NCBI RefSeq assembly: GCF_000485595.1
Contig: NW_014577182.1
Span: forward strand, 375,508 to 417,084
Direction of reading: 5' to 3'
DNA: 41,577 bases
Source of the DNA: Priapulus caudatus
Taxonomy: Eukaryota > Priapulida > Priapulimorpha > Priapulimorphida > Priapulidae
Below are positions 1 to 10,072 of this stretch, piece after piece; position 1 is the stretch's first letter, and each line of letters begins with the position of its first letter. Made by a program: the position numbers and the translations under genes. The notes under the pieces are model-generated. The model ran no database searches and had not been told where the DNA came from. It worked only from the letters and a program-made list of their open reading frames with translations.

Positions 1-78
1 GGGGGAGAAGCTGGTGGAGAAGGAGGAGGGGGAGAAGCTGGTGGAGAAGGAGGAGGGGGAGAAGCTGGTGGAGAATTA
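1..78. repeat. 27-bp purine-rich tandem repeat at window edge
   Basis: The unit (key core GAGAAGCTGGTGGAG) recurs at positions 1, 28 and 55, so the period is 27 bp, or 9 codons. Plus frame 1 (Gly/Glu/Ala-rich) stays open from base 1 to a TAA near 242, which could be the tail of an exon entering from the left. A period divisible by three keeps frames open anyway, and nothing after the repeat is recognisable. Three short CATTAACGT-type repeats follow at about 108-128. Confidence 0.7.
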
Positions 79-242
79 GATCGCATTAAGTGTCAACGGT
101 CATTAACGTCATTAACGTCATTAACGCTTCAAGTGCCTGTGGTATCGCCGGCATCCAGTAGGCAGCTGTTTGAGTGGGTGTGGTGGTTTCCCTTGCACGT
201 GCAGCATACTCTACGTAGAATAGCACCGCCTGCGCCGTGCTA

Positions 243-518
243 ATAGTCAAGTTCATTGTGTAATTTCGTTAACTTTTTGGGGGGATTAGGAAACCTATAC
301 ATTTTCGGAATTTGTATAGTATAGGCAATCAGAAAACCAATGTTTACAATTTGCCGAAAGCATGCATGGCGGCCATCTTGGATTTTCAAAATGGTTGTTT
401 TTCAATATCTCAGCATCCAGGTGGCCTAGAGTCATGATTTTAACGGGCTAAACATACATTTTCAAGGGCGACGAAGCCAGTGGTACAAGGTAAAATAAGC
501 TAAACATAACTACAAAGC
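243..518 (+). repeat. Left terminal inverted repeat
   Basis: This pairs with 3188-3487 in inverted orientation. Identity looks high (roughly 85-90 per cent by eye), with small indels, the largest being extra bases near the outer end and in the stretch around 393-410. Confidence 0.85.
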
Positions 519-754
519 AGATTATCATATTCATTTTATTATAATAAATGTTCTAAATGGCTCAGAACTTCTACATGTAGCAAGTCAAACCTCTAGCATG
601 TCTAGGCATCTTCTTGCACAACTAAACTTCAATATTATGATAGCATAACAAAATAAGTGTGATATAGCAAAATCTTTGATATATAGCAGAATCTTTACAC
701 ATCATCATCATCACTGTCACTGGTCGGCAGCATGTCATTCCTAGAGTCATCATT

Positions 755-3167
755 CTAGCACTGAGTGCTGCACTGGCAGAGGTCTGTGCATGATAAGTTA
801 TTGGACCTGCAAGAGCATCGAAATGTTGAACAGTCTGCTCTGCACTGGCATCTCACCATCTCAATGATGGCCTTGGGGGCTGGAAGGACCTCAGTTGTGA
901 TTGGTTTCATCTGATCAGCTGCTGTGTCATTGTAGAAGCCATGCTGCAGCGGATCCAGGAACTGCTGCTGAGCAATGCTTGCCTGACCCCCTACTGTGGC
1001 CTGGATCTGGACTCTGTGGATGTGCTGCTTGAGAGCACCAAGGGTGGGCCATATGCTTGCAGAAAAAATTCGATCGCAGCTCAGGGATGCTCGCAATCTG
1101 GATGCCCTTTGGTGCGTATGCAGCACAGACGAATGTAGCCAGCATTGACAGCAGCTCTTCAGTGAGTTCAGCGGCATCTGAAAGCATCTGCAGAGCATTG
1201 ATGACTTCTCCGCCTGCTTTGAGGTAGACTTGCAGCCAGGTTGCCTTGTCTATGCGAGAGAACCTCCCAGTGTTGTCTGCCCCCCTAAATGCGTGGAAGG
1301 CTGGCAAAGCCTTTGCTCTTTCTGGACCTAGATCTGTCCATCTGCACTTGAACCTCTCCGGAAGCCATCGACATAGACGTGTTTCTCAGCAGGTCATAAT
1401 GTGCTATGACCAGCACCAGAACATCAGTGTCTGGGGAGAAGACCACCAACTCTGCATTAGGTGGGTTCCTCTGTGATGCCAGCACTGCATGGTAGATCAG
1501 CAGTGTGTCCGCCTCTTCGTGATTGTTGTCCTTGATTAGCAGCTCGCTATTGCTCCTAGTACGTCCTGCAGCAGATGTGATAACCAGCTTTGACGAGTCT
1601 TGGTTGTACTCCAGGGTTTTTGCTGCCAGATACTCAGTCCGATCAGCCTTCGTTTTGGCGTGGGGAAAGAACTGGCTCATTGGGTTGTGCTTGATGCTGG
1701 TGTCACCTCTGATCTGATATTGGATCAGATCCTTCCCTTGTCTCCATTTCTCCCTTGTGTTACTCTTCAGGGAATCAGCCTTGTATGTGTCAAACACCAG
1801 AATGATCTCATCACAGTCTCTTGTGAGCGACATCAGTCTGGTATTGAAGCATTCACTGAGGTCTTTGACTGTCACTACCGTGGCTGGTTTCTTTGTTAGC
1901 TTCTGCACGACCACCATACCGTCCACCAGTGCAATTTTTCGACTTGGATGAGGATCTTCAGTGGGTGTGCAGTCCATGGTTTCTGGATCCACTGCATCGC
2001 GCTGCAGAACACTTGCATCATGCAGCTGCTGCTGCTGATCTTCATCTGGTGGTTCTGCTGTTCCCAGCTTCTCAAGAAGGTGTATCAACTTTGCCTTGTC
2101 AATACATGGCAGCATTGCCTCGTTTGCCGCAAATAGTGCCCTCGGTGTCAACGTGAACTCATAGTTGCCGATGGCTTGTTTCTGGTCAATGTCTCGGTTT
2201 GACCTGGCAAAGACCATCAGCCTTCCATACAGATCCTTGGGCTCCTTCAGATCTACAGTCTTGTCTCTGAGTTTCACACTGGTTTTCTTGTTGCCAGATA
2301 TGAACATCTTGTTGTTGTGTTTCTTCACTGGTGCCCAGAGGCTGACGTCCCCATTGATTCGCTCTGACACGTACTCTTCATACAACTTCTGTCCAGTGAC
2401 ATCAATGTTCAGAATCTGTGGCACATACTCGTCTGGGATGTAGGCATGGGTGATCAGATTGTGCAGCTGGTCACCTTCAGTGGCAAATGGATTGCCACGA
2501 CTCAGGATCGCAGCCTTGATCTTGTCGATTGCGTCATGCTCCCTCTTGACTGCACTTGGTCTAAGGTCATGGTGCTTTGTAACCTTGCCAGCTTCCACTT
2601 CAAACTGACTCTTGAACTCGCTCGCATGACAGTTCTGGTGCAGCCATGAAGAACCTGTCTAGCGTTGGCATTGTTGAAGATGCCAATCAGTCCAGAGTGA
2701 ACCTTCATCAGCTTGTTCAGATGTTCGCATGCGTGGTCTGCACCAATGGATACGAACAGGATCTCGCTCTTGGTGACGGATATGTTTCCAGCTTCCAGTT
2801 CCCTCCAGGTATTGGGGTGGTCTGTTCTCAGGTCATACATGTCTGCGATGTACCGAGGCCAGAGTCGCTTGTACTTGATCCGGTCCATAGCAAAGAACAT
2901 CTTGCTCAGTGCTTCTCCAGCTTCGAGATGGAGCACCAGGTCAGCGTTTCGGGATGCCGCCACAAAGAACAGGATTGTCTCCACTCAATGTAGGTAGTTC
3001 ATCATTGATTTGAACATGGCATTCTTGGATCTCTGGGCCTCCCAGTCCTTGAATGTCTTCAGCACTTCAGCATTGGTCAAGGCTTGAAGGAAGGTGATGT
3101 TGGCATGTTTCACGGATTCAGCCTTTGTGCATTTGTTAAAAAAAATAGTGAAAAAATAGGCAGCCAT
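755..3167 (-). pseudogene. Broken gene of the TIR element: PIN/FEN1-like protein with Cys-rich tail
   Basis: Three minus-strand reading segments join into one long protein. The first part (3167-2502) contains an in-frame TGA at 2985-2987, then HACEHLNKLMKVHSG and NNANARQ. The frame changes around 2645 and again around 2610. The middle part (2598-1285) carries an acidic series: LVDGM, ILVFDTY, NHEEADTLL and FSPDTDVLVLVIAHYD. The frame shifts near 1316 into ALPAFHAFRGADN, and again near 1060. The end (1060-755) is PTLGALKQHIHR followed by a tail of CxC motifs (CQCRADC, CRSNN, LCQCSTQC). The spaced D/E motifs plus the HAFRGAD segment resemble the PIN/FEN1 (XPG-type) nuclease fold. Proteins of this architecture are, from my recollection, repeated in many aquatic invertebrate genomes and annotated as uncharacterised. 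No DDE transposase motif is visible. Four or more breaks mean decay or sequencing indels. Function as a nuclease or transposase is inference. Confidence 0.7.
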
Positions 3168-3187
3168 TTTGAAAATACAAGATGGCC

Positions 3188-3487
3188 GCTTTGTGGTTAT
3201 GTTTAGCTTATTTTACTTTGTACCACTGGCTTCCTCACCCCTGAAAATGTATGTTTAGCCATTAAAATCATGACTCTAGGCCACCTGGATGCTGAGATAT
3301 TGAGAAACACACATTTTGAAGGCAGCTGTTTCAAAAATCTAGGATGGCCGCCATGCATGCTTCCGGCAAATTGTAAACATTGGTTTTCTGATTGCCTATA
3401 CTATACAGATTCCAAAAATGTATAGGTTCGCAAATCCCCCCAAAAAGTTCACGAAATTTAATATCTGGACATAGTGAACTTGACTAT
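3188..3487 (-). repeat. Right terminal inverted repeat
   Basis: This is the inverted partner of 243-518. It lies immediately upstream of the minus-strand element gene, so it would contain that gene's promoter if the element is or was active. Confidence 0.85.
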
Positions 3488-3582
3488 AAACGATAAAAAA
3501 CATTTCGCCACTAGTTACGAGTCAGCAGGAGTGAAAAAAGCAAATTGTTTTCTAAATACGTTGTTATTCAAATTTAATTATT

Positions 3583-3868
3583 GTCAAAATGTTTTTTTAT
3601 TCACTCCTGGTAATATATCACGCATTTTATGACCCTACATGATCTATACGCAACGACTTCGGTTACACGCAATTTCGCTCATCCGAAGTTTAGATACAAA
3701 ATTTTGCACGCTCCACTCCATGAATCGCACGTGAAACATCCGTGATCGGGAAAATGCGCGCAAAACGGGCCGCAAATAATTTCTGCATCAAAACTTTCAT
3801 CATTCTGTTGTCAAAATGTGTTTTTATTCACTCCTGGGAATATCAGTCACGCGATCTATGACCTTACA
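3583..3868 (+). repeat. Dispersed direct repeat pair, ~60 bp
   Basis: A block around 3583-3643 (TTGTCAAAATGT, TTTATTCACTCCTGG, then TATGACC and TACAT) recurs at about 3808-3868 in the same orientation with substitutions and small indels. It is probably a small repeat or two ends of an old insertion. No gene is visible between 3488 and 4020. Confidence 0.6.
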
Positions 3869-3956
3869 TCTTGCAACTTACCTATATAATAACATAACCG
3901 CATTATTGTATTCCCCGAACGAAGTTCGTGGGGATACTATGGATTTGGCATCATCG

Positions 3957-3979
3957 CGCCGCCGCCGCCGCCGCCGCCG
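3957..3979. repeat. (CCG)n microsatellite
   Basis: About seven CCG/GCC triplets lie next to an inverted motif (CCCCGAACGAAGTTCGTGGGG near 3913-3933, GAACGAAGTTC at its core). The arginine runs this creates in translated frames are not evidence of a gene. Confidence 0.85.
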
Positions 3980-4021
3980 TAGAGATTTCCTTGTGAACGC
4001 TCTACCGGCTGCAGTTCTTCT

Positions 4022-4392
4022 CGGATCATCTTCAAATTTCGAATGAAGGTGCGTTATCGTAAAGCGAAGACACCTATCGTTTTTGGTGTGGGCGGAGTCA
4101 TCGTTGCCATGGTAACATTTTTTGTTGAAATATTCTAGAACCTGTAACTTCTGCACTTTTTACTCGATTGTCATGAAATTAATATTTGATTAAAATTTAA
4201 ATTTAAAAAAAAAAATTAAAAAATTAAATAAATAATAATATTTGTAAAAAAATATAAATAGATTAAAAAATATTTGTATTAAAATTTGTATTTCAATTTA
4301 TGGCAACAGACATCTGCCCACCAAAAAACGCATTGCGTCTTCGCTGTTACATAACGCACCTTCATGCGGCCCCAAATTTGAAGATACCGCCG
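4022..4392. mobile_element. Foldback/MITE-like element with ~70 bp imperfect inverted repeats
   Basis: The left arm (about 4022-4095) contains ATCTTCAAATTT, GAAGGTGCGTTAT, GCGAAGAC and GTTTTTGGTG. The same blocks occur in reverse complement and reverse order in 4316-4392. The interior (4190-4310) is extremely AT-rich. It has no coding capacity. It is a non-autonomous foldback element or old TIR pair; the family was not identified. Confidence 0.75.
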
Positions 4393-5096
4393 CACTCGCG
4401 GTCCTAACACACTGCCCCACCCGAGTCACTGCGACCTTTATTGTCACCTTTACCCTTATCTTGATTCATATATTCTCTTCCGCTCTTCTAACTCCAGCCC
4501 CTTAATAGACCTAGAGCGACTCAGACTCGCAGTTTATACATCTTGTGGCGAGAAGGTCATGCGACATACCAAAAACCACCACTGTGCCCTTGACGGTGTA
4601 GTTCGGACATTCACACGTCGACTGACATTTCTCTCTTCGCTTCGTAGGGTAACCAAATTGCCAGTATACTTCCAATTGGAGGGACACCAGTTGTCTAACA
4701 AACCTTTGTCTTGTACTTATTTAACTTACCTGCCTACTACGATCCTTACAGAGGATATTCCATTCATACTTAGATGCACGGGGGATACATGTAGTTGGCG
4801 ACAACTGCCCGTTTCTAGTTAACATCCCGCGGTCTTTGTATACCGCCGGCACCGTGCTCTAAACTCGACTGAAATAGTGTACATTGCATTGGGATTCATG
4901 CTTCATGCACGCACTGAATTCTGCATGGACACTATTTCTCAATGTAAATGTTTAACAGAGTGTTTCTCTTTATTCACAGTCTCATAGAAAAATGGCGCGA
5001 TAGCTATATGACACCGCGACAGAAAATGCGTTAACCAGTTCTAGGAATAGTGCGCAGTAATCGTATAACGCGATGTGAAGGCCATCTGACTCAACT
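4393..5096. other. Unassigned stretch, no gene recognised
   Basis: The stretch is of mixed composition. A plus-strand reading frame at 4559-4822 (87 codons) has no recognisable motif and no convincing splice or promoter context. The 5' exon or promoter of the GPCR downstream could lie here, but I see no specific signal. Confidence 0.5.
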
Positions 5097-5360
5097 CTGT
5101 CTCTCTGTCCCTCTCTATCTCTCACTCGAGCGCGCGCTCTCAGCTTCGACGCGCAGCGCTCTCTCTCTCTCTCTCCTCTCTCGCTCCTTCTCCTCTCTCT
5201 CTCTCATCTCTTCATCTCTCTCCCTCTCTTCCGTCTCCTCCATCTGCTCTCTCCATTGCAGTCTCTCTCTCATCAATCTCTCTCATCTCTCTCTCCTAAG
5301 TCTCTCTCTCTCACTCTACATCGTCGTCTCTCGCTCCTCGTCCTCTGCTCGCCCTCTTCT
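5097..5360. repeat. TC-rich microsatellite tract
   Basis: Long (TC)n and TCTCTCTC runs are interrupted by short irregular bases. The Ser/Leu-rich translation is a by-product. Confidence 0.9.
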
Positions 5361-5399
5361 CTCTCTATCCATCCACACCGACCCCATTCCATCCATCCA

Positions 5400-5610
5400 C
5401 CAGTGCCATTCCATCAAATCAAGTCAATCAATTAATCAATAAAAACATCAATCATCAATCAATCAATTCATCAAGCATCAATCAATTCAATTCAATCACA
5501 TCAAATCAATCAATAACAATCAATCAAATACACATCAATCAATCAATTCAATCAATGCATCAATCAATAATCTAATACAATCAATCATCAATCAATCAAT
5601 CATCCAGCAT
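5400..5610. repeat. (AATC)n degenerate tetranucleotide tract
   Basis: AATC/CAAT units recur with frequent interruptions (ATCAATCAATCA patterns). The tract passes directly into the CATC tract on its right. Confidence 0.85.
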
Positions 5611-5639
5611 TCATTCATCTCAGTCCACGCGCATCCACC

Positions 5640-6168
5640 CACGCATCTCATCCATCCATACCATCCATTCCCATCCATCATCCATCCATCATCCATCCAT
5701 TCCATCCCATCCATCCATCCATCCAATCCATCCATACCATCCATTCCATCCACCATCCATCGCGAGCCACCATAAACCATCCATTCCATCCAATACCATT
5801 CCATCCATCGCATCATGCCCATTCCATCCATCGTCCATCCGATCCAGTCCATCCATGCCATCCATCCATTTCCATACCATATCCATCCAATCCATCCAAT
5901 CCATCCATCCCATCCATCCCATCCCAATCCATGCCATCCATCCAATCCAATCCATCCATCCATCCATTGGCCATTCTCTCTCTATCTTTCCACCATCCAT
6001 ACATCCACCAGCCATCCACCCACACACCCACCCACCCACCCATCCATGCATCCATCCATGCATCCATCCATCCATCCATCCATCCATCCATGCATCCATC
6101 CATCCATCCATCCATCCATGCATCCATCCATCCATCCATGCATCCATCCATCCATCCATCCATCCATT
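5640..6168. repeat. (ATCC)n tetranucleotide tract
   Basis: The CATC unit dominates throughout and is most regular at 6041-6168 (CATCCATCCATCC with GCATCC variants). It keeps five reading frames open as Ile-His-Pro or Met-Asp-Gly-Trp repeats, none of which is a gene. It ends about 190 bp before the GPCR TM1 exon. Confidence 0.95.
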
Positions 6169-6359
6169 TTAGCTGTTTCAACCGCAAATGCAGATTTGTA
6201 CGGAGACTTGAAATGATAAAATTTTACCTTATATATTTATACATACATACAAACAGTATACAACACTGATACAAACAATATACGTTCATACAAACAGCTG
6301 CATGTTTTGTCGAACCTATAAGTTTCTCTCTAATCTCTACCACCCGTTCGTTTCTACAG

Positions 6360-6532
6360 CAAGCGAGCAGTATAACATCAGCGTGGGCTACGGGGAGGAG
6401 GCGGAGGAGGAGAAGGGGGAGGCCACGAGGCGGGCCCTTCTCGCTACCGTGTTCGCCTGCATGGCCGTCGTCACGGCAGTCACTAACGGCTGGGTCATCT
6501 GCTGCCTACTATTCATCCCGAAACTCTGCAAG
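6360..6532 (+). CDS. Aminergic-type GPCR, exon with N-terminus end and TM1
   Basis: This exon encodes 57 full codons: a short acidic ectodomain with one N-glycosylation sequon (NIS, residues 5-7 here), then TM1 (about residues 25-52) containing the conserved Asn of TM1 (TNGWVICC, N42). It ends in the first intracellular loop at KLCK. The left boundary is a good acceptor (pyrimidine-rich, TTTCTACAG at 6351-6359), giving a phase-1 start, so an upstream exon with the initiator is probably missing. An ATG at 6302 in the same frame is an alternative start that would read through the acceptor. The right boundary is a consensus donor, AAG|GTGAGT, phase 0. Joining to 11981 gives KLCK-VRDFYIFNLALCDF, a normal TM1-loop-TM2 junction. 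Confidence 0.85.
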
Positions 6533-6561
6533 GTGAGTATATAGCTGCTGTGCAGTAGTTA

Positions 6562-7580
6562 AAGGGCCGGACACACTAGGCTATTAAATCGGGCGATGAA
6601 ATCGCCCTGAAATCGCCTAGTGTGTCCACTCAATCGCCGACGATTTCATCGCCCGATTTCATCGCATAGATCAAAACGTTTTGATATTATCGGGCAATTT
6701 TGTCGCCCGATTTCATCGCCTACTATGTCCGGGGCCGGCGATAACATCGCCCGATTGTACAATTCATCAGCCAATCAGAGTTGTTCAATGATACTGACGT
6801 AATAGCGTGTTTCATTGTAGTACTGTCATGTCATGTAATAGCGATGCACCGCACGCACGCACGCATGTGTACGTGCACACGCACGCACGTGTACGTGCAC
6901 ACGCACGCACGTGTACCTGCACACACACGGCACGGTACGACACGCACGCACACATGCACCACGTGTACCTGCACACGCAACACACGCGCAGCCACGCACG
7001 CACGCACCGCGACAACGTGTACCGCTGCACACGCACGCAGGCACGTACGCAGCCACGCACGCGAGGCACGTACGCAGGCACGCACGCACGCACAGCAGTT
7101 GAACGTGCACACCACACAGCAGCGAGGGCACGTACGCACGCAACGCATGCACGCAGGTGAACGTGCACACGCACGCACGCACACGACGCACGCACGCACG
7201 CATGTACGCACGTGTAAGTGCACACGCACGCACGCACGGCACGAACGCACGTGTACGTACACACGCACGCACGCACGCACGGTGTACTTGCACACAGCAC
7301 GCACGCACGCACGTATACTGCACAACGCACACACGCACGCACACACGCACGCATGCACGCACGTTTATACAACACAACGCACGCACGCATGAATGCACGC
7401 AGGTGTACGTGCACAACGTACGCACGCACGTCTACGTGCACATGCATGCACAGACTTATTCACCCGCGATTTAAATCGCCCGATTTAATGCGCCTAGTGT
7501 GTCCACTCGACTCGCACGATAGAATCGGCGGATGTGCGCCCGATTTTACCGCCGATTTAATCGCTAGTGTGTCCGGCCCC
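6562..7580. mobile_element. MITE with GGGCCGGACACACTAG termini, interrupted by a CGCA array
   Basis: The left end at 6562 (GGGCCGGACACACTAG, then TTAAATCGGGCGAT) is matched in reverse complement by the right end near 7548-7580 (ATCGCTAGTGTGTCCGGCCCC). Subterminal copies of the AAATCGCC/GGCGATTT and CTAGTGTGTCC motifs recur at 6610-6735 and 7470-7570. TA lies at both flanks. The middle (6845-7450) is an expanded CGCA tract. It is non-coding. Confidence 0.75.
6845..7450. repeat. (CGCA)n array, copy 1
   Basis: CACG/CGCA units recur with embedded GTGTACGTGCACAC blocks about every 30-50 bp. It generates Thr-His-Ala-Arg and Cys-Val-Arg-Ala open frames on both strands that are artefacts. Confidence 0.95.
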
Positions 7581-7670
7581 TAAAAAGAGCATGTAACACT
7601 ACTCCATAAATAACTGACTGGCGATATATAGCAATATATAAGACTATATATATATATATATAATCATATT

Positions 7671-7713
7671 ATCAGGAGTTAATAGAGACAAGTTTTTCTC
7701 ATTAACTCCTGAT
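7671..7713. repeat. Perfect 13-bp inverted repeat (hairpin)
   Basis: ATCAGGAGTTAAT at 7671-7683 pairs with ATTAACTCCTGAT at 7701-7713 across a 17-nt loop, between a TA-repeat and a TG-repeat. It may be a small palindromic insertion. Confidence 0.85.
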
Positions 7714-7871
7714 ATTATGTGTGTGTGTGGTGTGGTGTCGTGCGTGCGTGCGTGGTGCGATGTGCGTGGCGTGCGTGCGTGCGGTCGTGCGGCGTGCGTG
7801 TTGGTGTTGGTGCGCGTGTTGGCATGTGTGTGCGCGTGCGTGCGTGTGTCTGTGTGCGTGCGTGCGTGTGG

Positions 7872-7920
<49 letters not shown>

Positions 7921-8009
7921 CGTGCGTGCGTACGTGCGTGTTGTGTGTGCCTGCGTGTTTGCAGTGTGTTGTGCGCGTGCGTGCGTGCGTGCGTGTGTGT
8001 CTGTGTGTG

Positions 8010-8045
<36 letters not shown>
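7714..8045. repeat. TG-rich tract ending in (TA)n
   Basis: A TGCG/TGTG tract includes about 17 TG dinucleotides near 7876-7910, then (TA)n at 8012-8045. The shortened counterpart in copy 2 is 9300-9460. Cys-Val-Cys-Val and Tyr-Ile frames are artefacts. Confidence 0.95.
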
Positions 8046-8049
<4 letters not shown>

Positions 8050-8628
8050 CAACACCTAAGCGCAACCTGCAGACTCGACAAAAATTAAGACTGCCCGACG
8101 TCCAAGAAAACGAGAAACAGAACCCCCGGGCCTCACTCTCGCCCAACCTGAGGCACTACACCTCAATTAGTTAAGCGACCCTTCGAAATTTAGCACATTG
8201 ATGTGAAACACCCTTGTTCCTGGCCCGGTCGCCAGCTTTCCTGGTTAATTACACTTTCTACGATTGCTTATGAGTGTGATGTTGTCACATCTAACTATAT
8301 ATCCACCTATTCTCTATTAGGAATCTGGGAGTCATCCTATATAGTTACTAATGCGTATTACTGTTGTCGCCTCTATTAGATAGAGTGTCACTAAGGACTA
8401 ATAACGCCGTCAATAATGTCATTTCCGAACGACCTTGAGCTTGTTATTAGTCGCCCAGGTGTCCTTATTATCCTGCTGCCGCTCTTATTTCCCTCGCGAT
8501 CTACATCTCTATGTTGCCTAATACAACTCTGTGGTTTTGCTATATTATATATGCGACAATCGCTTAGGCACACTTCTAACGACACCTACGACATCACAAT
8601 ACGCACAAGACGTAATAGACGTAATGAC

Positions 8629-10072
8629 GATACTGACGTAATAGCGATGTCTCATGTTAGTATGTCATGTCATGTAATAGCGATGCACGCACGCCGCACG
8701 CACGCACGCATGTGAACGTGCAGCACGCACGCACGTGTATGCACACGCATCGCACGTGTACCTGCACACACACGCACGTACGAACGCACGCACACATGCA
8801 CACACGTGTGACCTGCCACACGCACACACGCACGCACGCACAGAACGTGTACCTGTCACACGCACGCAGGCACGTACGCAGGCACGGCACGCAGGCACGT
8901 ACACGCGGCACGCACGCACGCACGCACGCAGTGAACGTGCACACGCACACTAAGGCACGTACGCACGCACGCATGCACGCAGGTGACGTGCACACCGACG
9001 CACGCACACCACGCACGCACACACGCACGCTCGCACGCATGTACGCACGTGTAAGTGCACACGACACGCACGCACGAAGCACGAACCACGTGTACGTACA
9101 CAGCACGCACGCACGCACGTGTACTTGCCCACGCACGCACGCACGGGCAGCACGTATACGTGCACACGCGACACACACGCACGCACACACGCACGCATGC
9201 ACGCACGTTACATACACACGCACGCAACGCATGAATGCACGCAGGTGTACGTGCACACGTACGCACGCACGTCTACGTGCACATCGCATGCACGACTATT
9301 CACAACGTGCCGTGCGTGGCGTGCGTCAGCGTAGCGTGTTTGTGGTTGCCTGCGGTTGCATTGTGTGCGCGTGCGTGGCGCGGGGTGCGATGGCGTGCGT
9401 GTGTGTCTGTGTCGTCGTATATATATAATGATATATATATAATATAATATATAATATGTTGCAACACCTAAAAGGCGCAACACTGCAGATCTCGACAACA
9501 AACATAAGACTGCCGACGTCCAAAAAACGAGAAATCAGAACCACCGGCCTCAGCTCTCGCACACTCTGAGGCAGCTACACTTCAATTAGTTTAAGCGACT
9601 CCGTTCGAATTTAGCACATTGATTGTGAAACACCCTTGTTCCTGGCCGGTCCGCGCAAGCTTCCTGGTTTAATTACACTTTCTACGCGATTGCTTAATTG
9701 AGGTGGATGTTGTCCAGCATCTAAGACCTATTATTTCCACCATATTCTCATATATGGAATTCTGGCAGTCATCCTATATAGTTTACTAATAGTAATATAC
9801 TGGTTTCGCCTCTATTAGATAAAGAGTGTACTAGTAAGGACTAATAACGCCGAGTCAATAATGTCATTTCCGAGACGACCTTATGAGCTTGTTATTAGCG
9901 CCAGGCTGTCCTTTATATCGTGCTGCCGGCTCAGATTATTTCCCTCGCGATGCTAGCATGCATCTAGGTTGCCTAATACAACTCTGTGGTTTTGCTATAT
10001 TATATATGCGACAATCGCTTAGGCACCACTTCTAACGAACGTACGACATCGACAATACGGCACAAGACTCGA
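8629..10072. repeat. Tandem duplication, copy 2
   Basis: It repeats copy 1 in the same order with an offset of about 1.84 kb at the left edge. It differs by many single-base insertions (for example around 9460-9990), which look like read noise. It lacks the 7451-7720 segment of copy 1. Confidence 0.8.
8685..9300. repeat. (CGCA)n array, copy 2
   Basis: This is the same composition as 6845-7450 and part of the second duplicate. The embedded ACGTGTACGTGCACAC-type blocks recur here too. Confidence 0.95.

Larger units (their letters stand above)
243..3487 (-). mobile_element. DNA element with ~280-300 bp terminal inverted repeats
   Basis: The left end (from ATAGTCAAGTTCA at 243) and the reverse complement of the right end (up to 3487) match over nearly 300 bp. 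Shared blocks include AACTTTTTGGGGGGATT, CCTATACTATAC, the GCATGCATGGCGGCC block and TCATGATTTTAA. A TA dinucleotide could be the target duplication (TA before GTCAAG on the left, TA after CTTGAC on the right), but the exact ends are uncertain by a few bases. The interior holds one minus-strand gene. I cannot assign a named superfamily. The TIR architecture is seen directly; calling it a transposon is a strong inference. Confidence 0.85.
6787..8626. repeat. Tandem duplication, copy 1
   Basis: It starts at ATGATACTGACGTAATAGCG, runs through a CGCA array, a TG/TA microsatellite and a unique block (TTGCAACACCTAA at 8047 onward, GTGAAACACCCTTGTTCCTGG, CTAATAACGCCG, CTCTGTGGTTTTGC), and ends near 8626. 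The next copy follows immediately. The segment 7451-7720, which includes the MITE right end and a hairpin, is present only in this copy. Confidence 0.8.

Noticed and set aside
1893-2997. Plus-strand ORFs across the TIR element
   Set aside because: Antisense shadows of the minus-strand element gene, without motifs.
5592-6269. Several overlapping ORFs on both strands (Met-Asp-Gly-Trp and Ile-His-Pro repeats)
   Set aside because: They are translations of the ATCC microsatellite, which lacks stops in most frames.
6781-7583. Long ORFs on both strands with His/Thr/Ala/Arg or Cys/Val/Arg repeats
   Set aside because: They come from the CGCA array. Open frames on all sides and no domain; the same applies to 7644-8174, 8657-9501 and 26004-26416.
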